Shown here: positions 6,124 to 11,014 of the stretch, in pieces
How positions within the stretch are numbered: the stretch's first letter is position 1
Layout: the number at the start of each line of letters is the position of its first letter
Source: Clostridia bacterium DTU080
Lineage (GTDB): Bacteria; Bacillota; Limnochordia; DTU080
Assembly: GCA_001513395.1 (NCBI GenBank)
Contig: LFTP01000045.1
Span: 1 to 11,014 of the forward strand
Direction: 5' to 3'
DNA length: 11,014 nucleotides
The notes under the pieces: generated by a model
The model's input: only the letters and a program-made list of their open reading frames with translations
Databases searched by the model: none
What the model was told of the DNA's origin: nothing
Made by a program: the position numbers and the translations under genes

Positions 6124-6828
6124 CTAGCCCTCGGTACCGTCGGGAAGAAGCGCCCGCTGCAGTTTACCTATAGCCCGCTTTTCGATGCGCGACACATAAG
6201 AACGGGAGATTCCCAAAAACCTTGAGACTTCCCTTTGCGTCTTGCGTATACCGTCCACTAAACCATAGCGCAGTTCCAAGACTCGTTTTTCCCGTCCGGT
6301 AAGATGCGACAGGCCGGCAAACATCCGCTCTTCATCTATTTTGCGTTCCACGCGCTCTTCGACGTCACCATCACAGGCCAACACATCGATCAGCGTGATC
6401 TCATTGCCTTCTTTATCGGCGCCAATGGGATCGTGCAGCATCACCTCGTGGCGCAGCCTCTTGGTCGAACGCAAGTACATGAGGATCTCGTTTTCGATGC
6501 ATCGAGCCGCATACGTCGCCAGTCGAGTCTGCTTATGTCTGTCGAAGGTATTGATCGCCTTGATCAGGCCTATCGTACCTATGGAGATCAGGTCGTCTGT
6601 ATCTTCGCCTGTATTGTCGAACTTCTTTACTATGTGGGCTACTAACCTCAGGTTGCGTTCAATCAGAATATTTCGGGCTGAAGGATCACCCCCCGCATAC
6701 GCTTCAAGATAGGCTGCCTCCTCTTCGGGCTTGAGCGGACTGGGAAATACATTGTTGGCAACGTAGGAAACAAGAAAAGCCAGACCCTGGATTAAAGCGG
6801 TAGCTAAAGCGGCAAGCAAGACGGCCAA
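6124..6828 (-). CDS. sigK: RNA polymerase sporulation sigma factor, SigK type
   Basis: This is the late mother-cell sigma factor that directs coat and cortex maturation genes. It is a sigma-70 family protein of 234 residues (241 in B. subtilis). Residues 1-21 form a hydrophobic pro-sequence running into FLVSYV, which in sigma-K is removed by the SpoIVFB membrane protease. Region 2 shows ARNILIERNLRLVAHIV, DDLISIGTIGLIKA and ATYAARCIENEILMYLR. HDPIGADKEGNEITLIDVL is diagnostic of SigK rather than SigE. Region 4.2 carries KTQREVSRFLGISRSYVSRIEKR. The TTG at 6828 has GGAGGTG (6841-6835) six bases upstream and gives a pro-sequence exactly as long as the B. subtilis one. The longer frame to 6879 is not needed. 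The gene is unbroken, with no skin-type insertion. It lies 66 bases after mltG and ends at a terminator. Confidence 0.94.
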   Translation of the reverse strand: MAVLLAALATALIQGLAFLVSYVANNVFPSPLKPEEEAAYLEAYAGGDPSARNILIERNLRLVAHIVKKFDNTGEDTDDLISIGTIGLIKAINTFDRHKQTRLATYAARCIENEILMYLRSTKRLRHEVMLHDPIGADKEGNEITLIDVLACDGDVEERVERKIDEERMFAGLSHLTGREKRVLELRYGLVDGIRKTQREVSRFLGISRSYVSRIEKRAIGKLQRALLPDGTEG

Positions 6829-6894
6829 TAGCTGCACCTCCACTCTCCAGAATATGAGAGTCCGGTAAAGAAGGTGCACGTTTCGGAAGCAAAA

Positions 6895-7932
6895 TTACCG
6901 GGAGCCAGAGACGGCGTTCAATCGGCGCCGGGCATCAAGGTGCTCACGATAGCTGCGGCTGAAAATATGCGTTCCGTCGCCCCGAGCCACGAAGTAAAGA
7001 TGATCAGTGTCAGAAGGCTCCAAGACAGCCATGATGGCCTCAATCCCTGGACTGGCGATGGGCCCGGGCGGAAGACCCGGATAACGATAGGTATTATAGG
7101 GGGAGTCCACCTTCACATCCTCCAGGGACAGGCGCGTCGGAGCGGGATCAAGCACGTATTTGACGGTGGGATCTGCCTGCAAAGGCATTCGTTGACGGAG
7201 TCGATTTAGAAACACCCCGGCAATCAAAGGCCGCTCCTCGGCTTGTTGAGCTTCCTTTTCCACGATGGAGGCCAAGGTCAACAGCTGATGGAAATCCAAG
7301 TCAAGGGGAACGTCCCGATCCTCAAGCAAGGGCTCGACCTTCTCGTACATACGATTGACCATCATGCGCAGGATCTCCCGCACTGGGGTGCCGGGGGCGA
7401 TCCGATAGGTATCGGGAAACAAGTAGCCCTCGAGGCTATTGTTGGGAGGCACCGCCCGGCCGGTGCCTTCCAAGACACCGGCCGCATCGTTCGCGGCGGC
7501 CAAGAATTCATCCTCTTCGACTAAACCCGCGGCGGCCAACACCGCGGATATCTGTCGCAGGTCGAAGCCTTCCGGGATGGTGATTCCGCGCGAAGCCACT
7601 CGGCCGTCTTTGAGGCGACTGACTATTTCAAAAGGCGTCATTCCCGGGTGCAACTTGTACTCCCCGGCCTGTAGCTTCCCTTCTGCTCCGAGGATCCTAG
7701 TCCATAAAATAAAATGAAATTCTGAACGAACGAGCCGTTTTTGCGCCAGATCACGGCCGATGGTGCGGGCGCCAGCGCCGGCTGTCACCCGCACATACAC
7801 CTCACCCTGCCGACGGCTACCCGCCGGCATAGCCAAATAACCTGTCCCCAAAACGACGAGAAGAAGGAGAATCGCGGTCAGGTAAAGAGATCTAGTCCTC
7901 CGATTCTCCAGGATAATCCTGGCTCTCTTCAT
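6895..7932 (-). CDS. mltG: Endolytic murein transglycosylase
   Basis: This is a membrane-anchored YceG/MltG lytic transglycosylase that cleaves nascent glycan strands near the membrane and limits their length during wall synthesis. It has 345 residues with the start chosen here. A short basic N-terminus is followed by one transmembrane helix (about 16-34), then a LysM-like region with VRVTAGAGARTIGRDL. The YceG catalytic domain contains LEGYLFPDTYRI, LASIVEKEA with the presumed catalytic Glu225 (equivalent to Glu218 in E. coli MltG), GVFLNRL and SPYNTYRYPGLPPGPI. The start is uncertain. The ATG at 7932 gives a normal cytoplasmic tail and overlaps the DUF1292 gene by 41 bases, but has a weak Shine-Dalgarno. 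In-frame ATGs at 7941 and 7953 are alternatives. Adjacency to ireB and ruvX fits a wall-growth cluster. Confidence 0.95.
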   Translation of the reverse strand: MKRARIILENRRTRSLYLTAILLLLVVLGTGYLAMPAGSRRQGEVYVRVTAGAGARTIGRDLAQKRLVRSEFHFILWTRILGAEGKLQAGEYKLHPGMTPFEIVSRLKDGRVASRGITIPEGFDLRQISAVLAAAGLVEEDEFLAAANDAAGVLEGTGRAVPPNNSLEGYLFPDTYRIAPGTPVREILRMMVNRMYEKVEPLLEDRDVPLDLDFHQLLTLASIVEKEAQQAEERPLIAGVFLNRLRQRMPLQADPTVKYVLDPAPTRLSLEDVKVDSPYNTYRYPGLPPGPIASPGIEAIMAVLEPSDTDHLYFVARGDGTHIFSRSYREHLDARRRLNAVSGSR

Positions 7933-8200
7933 CCCAGCCATCAAACTCTTCATAAGCCTGGGCCACCCGTGCGAATTCTTCCTCATCGTCGAGCATCACC
8001 AATTGCTCTTCGCCGTCGTTTTCCTCGACCCGAAAGATGAATGCCTCAATCGGCCCATCATCGTCCTCTTCCGTTTCGTCGAGTGGTATCAGTACGGCGT
8101 AGAGTTGACCGTCCACTTCCAGAGTGCAATCCAAAGCAAAGTCGTGTTCTTGGCCTTCTTCGTCTACCAGGGTGATAAGTTCCTCTCCGTCATGGAGCAT
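7892..8200 (-). CDS. yrzB: DUF1292 family acidic protein (YrzB-like)
   Basis: This is a small, very acidic cytoplasmic protein of 102 residues with no established function. It matches the DUF1292/YrzB family through an N-terminal ITLVDEEGQEHDF stretch, a central YAVLIPLDE strand and a Glu/Asp-rich C-terminal half ending in a FARVAQAYEEF helix. The ATG at 8200 has a strong purine site (GAGGGGGAG) four bases upstream. A TTG at 8221 is in frame but lacks such a site. The family is routinely found between ruvX and mltG in Bacillota, as here. It overlaps the mltG start by 41 bases and follows ruvX by 28. I see no metal-binding or catalytic motif. Confidence 0.88.
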   Translation of the reverse strand: MLHDGEELITLVDEEGQEHDFALDCTLEVDGQLYAVLIPLDETEEDDDGPIEAFIFRVEENDGEEQLVMLDDEEEFARVAQAYEEFDGWDEESQDYPGESED

Positions 8201-8228
8201 GTTGCTCCCCCTCTCTGGCAATTCGTGC

Positions 8229-8654
8229 TTATGTGTTGCGCTGATCCAAAAACCCCTGCAGAATCACTGAGGCAGCTATCTGATCGACTTTCTCGCGGCG
8301 TTGAGCACGCCTAACGCCGCCTTTCAGGAGCGCTTGTTCGGCAATGACCGTTGTGAAGCGTTCGTCAACCAGATGCACCCTTTTGCCGCTACGGTCCGCT
8401 AAGACAGCCGCAAACTGTCGAATCCGGGTCGCTTCGGGCCCTTCTTCGCCTGAGGTCCGCCTTGGCAGACCGACGACAAAAGCTTCCACCTCCTGAGCTT
8501 GCGCCATCTGCATAATATTGTCAACGTCTTTTTCCACAGATCCGCTGCGCAACAGCGTTCCGCCTGGCTGAGCGGTGATCTTCAACAGATCGCTGATGGC
8601 AATGCCTATCCTCCGTTCACCTACGTCCAGCGCCATCAATCTACCGCCACTCAC
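8229..8654 (-). CDS. ruvX: YqgF/RuvX-type nuclease (pre-16S rRNA processing)
   Basis: This is a small RNase H-fold nuclease of the YqgF family, linked in bacteria to 5' maturation of 16S rRNA and also annotated as a putative Holliday junction resolvase. It has 141 residues, the usual size. Motifs are LDVGERRIGIAISD with Asp10, VGLPRRTSGEEGP, the VDERFTT segment with the second acidic residue, and a C-terminal VDQIAASVILQGFLD with the third. The GTG at 8654 overlaps the TGA of the upstream gene (GTGA) and has GAGGTGG six bases upstream, so the two genes are probably translationally coupled. It is followed by the DUF1292 gene. Confidence 0.94.
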   Translation of the reverse strand: MSGGRLMALDVGERRIGIAISDLLKITAQPGGTLLRSGSVEKDVDNIMQMAQAQEVEAFVVGLPRRTSGEEGPEATRIRQFAAVLADRSGKRVHLVDERFTTVIAEQALLKGGVRRAQRREKVDQIAASVILQGFLDQRNT

Positions 8655-9898
8655 AGATCAACCACCTCAGCCTCATGGTCTCCGGGAGCAGCGACAACCA
8701 CACGAATCCAGGGTGTCCAACTCGGCAGACGTTTACGCGGACGACCTGACACCTGCATATCTCCTACTTCGCCCGTCTCTAACAAGACTCTTCGCGCCTG
8801 TTCCGGCGAACGTCCGGCCACTAAGCGGGATACCGCCACTTCATCGACAGAACCGCTCACAACCACTCGAACGGCGACCTTCAGCTGTCGACCGTCATCG
8901 GTTTTCGATTCTTCCTCGATGAAGACCGCAGGCGAGCCCAACACCGAATAACCCGTGGGAACAAAATCTTCAGCCGCCGTGCGCGCATAGCGACGGACGT
9001 CATCGATAAGAACATAACGCCCGCGGGCTCTGCCCTTCATCGAGGCATACACACTCTCCGCGGTCTCTCCGGCGGCGGGACGAGCTGAAAACTCCGTTTC
9101 CTGTACTTCGAACCAAGAACCGATTAGATAGGCTCCCGCTCCGGCATTCGACTCCAGAAGTTTTTCACCCTCAAGACGCAATTTGGAACTGAGCTGCCGG
9201 CGCAATGTCTCGATATCATCTTCAGTGGCATACGAGACGGTCCGTTCAGTCCCCCCGCGCGTGGACTCGGGATTGACCACCCTCAACCCGGATGGTCCTT
9301 CGGGCAAGGAAGTGATGCGACCTGCCGCTACATTTCCGACACTCCCTAAGGCCAAGGCGCGTACGCCGACTTCCACTTGACCGGCCTTTATGCCGACCGG
9401 AACATTCATAAAGAACTCTGCCTGCCTCGCGGGGACTCGTACCGTGTCAGTGACTTCGAACCGCTGCCCTCCGTCGGTAGCAACAATCGTTCCAGCTGGC
9501 ACGGTTATCTCTTCTTCCGTTTCATTAAACAAAATGACCGTCCCGGTGGCCGCGGTCACACCCTGCTGCCGCCTCCCGGTGGCCGGTGTCGAAGCCGAGA
9601 CCTCCACATCCGTCTCCAGCAAACGGACAGGCACGCCGGTATTTGTCTCCGCAACAGCGGGCAGAGGTATCACCAGGGTTCGTTCCAGGCTTCTGGCCGT
9701 GGGAGTAACGACTACGGTGACGCGCGGCGAAAAAAGAAACACTAAAACGACAAGAGCCGACAGGGCCACCGCCAAAGCTATCAGTCTTTGGAATGCGGCC
9801 AGGCCCGTAAATCGCCTCGTCACCCTGGCAGAGACCGGTTGCATGGGCATGGTCACTTCGGGAATCCTTTGTTTTTCAGCGGTTTCTTCTGTGCTCAC
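8651..9898 (-). CDS. Membrane-anchored baseplate-J-like domain protein
   Basis: This 415-residue protein has unknown function. Residues 1-38 are cytoplasmic-type, 39-57 form one transmembrane helix, and the rest is probably extracellular. Residues about 118-196 resemble the phage baseplate J/gp47 domain: TGTVILFNE, ITVPAGTIV, RFEVTDTV, then a VEVGVRALALGSVGNVAAG block. The C-terminal half is rich in short beta-strand-like segments and is not assigned. No phage gene is near. The protein sits between ireB and ruvX, where genes of this type occur in some Clostridia as far as I recall. A wall-related or structural role is only an inference from its neighbours. GTG at 9898 has GGGAG eight bases upstream. 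Its stop overlaps the ruvX start by 4 bases. Confidence 0.75.
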   Translation of the reverse strand: MSTEETAEKQRIPEVTMPMQPVSARVTRRFTGLAAFQRLIALAVALSALVVLVFLFSPRVTVVVTPTARSLERTLVIPLPAVAETNTGVPVRLLETDVEVSASTPATGRRQQGVTAATGTVILFNETEEEITVPAGTIVATDGGQRFEVTDTVRVPARQAEFFMNVPVGIKAGQVEVGVRALALGSVGNVAAGRITSLPEGPSGLRVVNPESTRGGTERTVSYATEDDIETLRRQLSSKLRLEGEKLLESNAGAGAYLIGSWFEVQETEFSARPAAGETAESVYASMKGRARGRYVLIDDVRRYARTAAEDFVPTGYSVLGSPAVFIEEESKTDDGRQLKVAVRVVVSGSVDEVAVSRLVAGRSPEQARRVLLETGEVGDMQVSGRPRKRLPSWTPWIRVVVAAPGDHEAEVVDL

Positions 9899-9929
9899 AC
9901 AACGAGCTCCCTTGCCTGTGAAATGCCGG

Positions 9930-10199
9930 TCAGGGGTTTGGCGAAGTCAGCGTCTTCAAATAAAGCCGCACCAGCTCCTCAATGACTTCGTCACGCTCGA
10001 CGCTTCGCATGAGCCCTCGCGCATTTCGATGTGATGTAATATACGTGGGATCACCCGAAATAAGATAGCCTACGATTTGATTGACGGGGTCGTATCCCTT
10101 CTCCTCTAGGGCCCGGTAGACTTCCCGCAAGACCCGGCCCACATTTGTCTGGTCCTTTTCCACACGAAACAGCATGGTTTCATCGGGCCACTCTGACAT
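9930..10199 (-). CDS. ireB: IreB family regulatory phosphoprotein (UPF0297)
   Basis: This is a small cytoplasmic regulator of 89 residues. In Enterococcus faecalis IreB is phosphorylated by the Ser/Thr kinase IreK and restrains cephalosporin resistance. Family hallmarks are DETMLFRVE near the N-terminus (a Thr in the region phosphorylated in enterococci), VYRALEEKGYDPVNQIVGYLISGDPTYITSH in the middle, and RDEVIEELVRLYL at the end. The ATG at 10199 has GGGAGG eight bases upstream. The longer frame reaching 10277 is not family-like. It precedes the baseplate-J-like gene by 31 bases. The alaS-ireB-ruvX order is conserved in Bacillota. The kinase itself is not in the window. Confidence 0.95.
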   Translation of the reverse strand: MSEWPDETMLFRVEKDQTNVGRVLREVYRALEEKGYDPVNQIVGYLISGDPTYITSHRNARGLMRSVERDEVIEELVRLYLKTLTSPNP

Positions 10200-10371
10200 G
10201 GATTCAACCTCCCGAACCTGCCGGTCGACCCTGCAGTATAGTCTACGTTCTGGAATTCCCAGGTATTTCCTCCCCAAAGCACCGCGAGCTGTGCGACCCC
10301 TTCTGAATGCGCCTGGACATATCGGTCATTTTGAGAGACTGGGCGCTGAATAAACCGGCAAAACACTCCTA

Positions 10372-10406
10372 CTTGACGTAAATCATACCCCTTACTCAGC
10401 GTCAAG
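10372..10406. repeat. Inverted repeat CTTGACG-N21-CGTCAAG
   Basis: Two perfect 7-bp arms (10372-10378 and 10400-10406) are separated by 21 bp, upstream of ireB. Arm centres are 28 bp apart, close to three helical turns. It could be a paired operator or chance. Nothing else supports a function. Confidence 0.3.
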
Positions 10407-10423
10407 ATTGTCGATTCGTTTTA

Positions 10424-10461
10424 ACCGGCCTCATGTGAGCCAAGTTGCACATGAGACCGGT
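10424..10461 (-). terminator. Strong stem-loop after alaS, no U-run
   Basis: ACCGGTCTCATGTG (10461-10448) pairs with CACATGAGGCCGGT (10437-10424) over 14 positions, including one U-G pair, around a 10-nt loop on the minus strand. It starts 11 bases after the alaS stop. TTAAAACG follows rather than a U-run, so classic intrinsic termination is doubtful. It may be a weak terminator, an mRNA 3'-end stabiliser or a processing site. Confidence 0.5.
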
Positions 10462-10472
10462 CGATACTGCAC

Positions 10473-11014
10473 TCAGCCGAGTTTTTCATTCACCGCCGCT
10501 TTGAACTGAGCCAAGGCTTTGGCGACACCGGAAGGATCTTTACCTCCCGCCCTTGCCATGGTCGGACTGCCGCCGCCGCCGCCTTTGATCAGGGGAGCCA
10601 CTTGCTTAATGATAGTATTAACCTCCAGACCCTTTTCCACGGCTTCGACAGTGGCCATGAACACAAGATAGGCCCTTTCGCCGTCACCTGATCCCAAAGC
10701 CACCACCGAGGGTCCAAGGCGTTGCTTCAGTGCATCTCCCAATGCGCACAGATCGTCAGTGTCCATATCCGCCAACTCCGCGGTCACCACGGCCAGTCCG
10801 TCGATCTTCTCCGCGGAGGTCAGCAACTCGTTCAGACGACCGGCTACGAGTTGGGATTTCGCTGTCTCCAACTCTCTTTCAAGCTGCTTGAGCCGCCCGA
10901 TCATTTTTTCGATTTGCGTTTTCACGTCGGAAACGCCGACCTGCAACAAAGAGGCAATATCGGTCAACAGCTTGGATTCCTCGGCCGCCATCTTCAACGC
11001 CCGTTCGCCGGTAA
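10473..11014 (-). CDS. alaS: Alanine-tRNA ligase, C-terminal end (5' part outside window)
   Basis: This is the last 180 or so codons of alanyl-tRNA synthetase, which charges tRNA-Ala in the cytoplasm. The frame enters at the window edge with TGERALKMAAEE, the end of the editing-domain region. A coiled-coil follows (KTQIEKMIGRLKQLERELETAK), then the C-Ala/DHHA1 domain. The Gly-rich IKGGGGGSPTMARAGGKDP motif is the most recognisable part of that domain and is shared with DHHA1 phosphoesterases. The catalytic core and editing-site HxxxH are outside the window. A DHHA1-only protein is excluded by the context, with ireB following, and by the upstream coiled-coil. The gene ends with EKLG and a TGA at 10473, before the stem-loop. 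Confidence 0.95.
   Translation of the reverse strand, partial: TGERALKMAAEESKLLTDIASLLQVGVSDVKTQIEKMIGRLKQLERELETAKSQLVAGRLNELLTSAEKIDGLAVVTAELADMDTDDLCALGDALKQRLGPSVVALGSGDGERAYLVFMATVEAVEKGLEVNTIIKQVAPLIKGGGGGSPTMARAGGKDPSGVAKALAQFKAAVNEKLG

Larger units (their letters stand above)
10200..10472 (-). other. alaS-ireB intergenic region
   Basis: These 273 bases hold the alaS downstream stem-loop, a 7-bp inverted repeat and the ireB ribosome site. A TTGACG (10405-10400) and a TATGAT lie here but are only 12 bp apart, so I cannot call a confident promoter. A minus-strand frame from 10405 to 10106 crosses the region and overlaps ireB out of frame; it has no family-like features. Confidence 0.5.

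Noticed and set aside
6848..6875. Possible sporulation promoter for sigK (AC-N17-CATATTCTG)
   Set aside because: It fits the loose sigma-K/sigma-E pattern only partly, and the expected start would fall almost on the ribosome site. Too weak to call.
6829..6879. Longer N-terminus for SigK starting at 6879
   Set aside because: The TTG at 6828 has a strong ribosome site and gives a pro-sequence matching the B. subtilis length. The extension overlaps the mltG-sigK spacer and has no family support.
9390..10034. Plus-strand frame of 214 codons
   Set aside because: It lies opposite the baseplate-J-like gene and ireB, has low-complexity Thr/Arg/Val-rich composition and no family-like motif. It is a shadow of GC-rich minus-strand codons.
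10106..10405. Minus-strand frame of 99 codons across the alaS-ireB gap
   Set aside because: Half of it overlaps ireB out of frame. I see no good ribosome site and no recognisable motif.

Overview
This window reads as chromosomal core DNA of a moderately GC-rich, endospore-forming member of the Bacillota, most likely a clostridial (Peptococcales-like) lineage. The evidence is an intact sigma-K-type sporulation sigma factor, the alaS-ireB-ruvX-DUF1292-mltG order typical of Bacillota, a yqeG-yqeH pair, purine-rich Shine-Dalgarno sites and frequent GTG/TTG starts. Every gene I can support lies on the minus strand, so transcription runs from high to low coordinates. I see no phage, IS element, CRISPR array, tRNA or rRNA. 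The species cannot be named from this sequence.

Right block (11014 to about 6124): the C-terminal end of alaS, a strong stem-loop, then ireB, a membrane-anchored baseplate-J-like protein, ruvX, a DUF1292 protein, mltG and sigK. Apart from the alaS-ireB gap, these genes are closely spaced or overlapping. The block mixes tRNA charging, Ser/Thr-kinase-linked envelope stress control, rRNA maturation, peptidoglycan strand termination and late mother-cell sporulation transcription. It ends at a stem-loop terminator (6063-6104).

Middle (about 5588 to 6060): just after the terminator is a promoter with an extended -10 box, overlapped upstream by a 14-bp palindrome. It faces a leader of about 200 nt that can fold in two mutually exclusive ways. 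One fold would cover the ribosome site of a 25-codon ORF. That ORF runs into an open frame joined without a stop to yqeG. This is the least explained part of the window.

Left block (5587 to 1): yqeG, a yqeH-like circularly permuted GTPase read as two overlapping frames, aroC, a fused aroK-aroB, aroQ and the first 279 codons of a pepQ-type proline peptidase. The four aromatic activities cover dehydroquinate synthesis, its dehydration, shikimate phosphorylation and chorismate formation. The aroE and aroA steps must be encoded elsewhere. Spacing is 8-32 nt of overlap or 10-18 nt of gap, which fits one operon. In related genomes efp often follows pepQ, so it may lie just outside the window.

The best leads for something undescribed are the split, motif-poor yqeH and the structured leader with small ORF upstream of yqeG. 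The rest is well-known core machinery.
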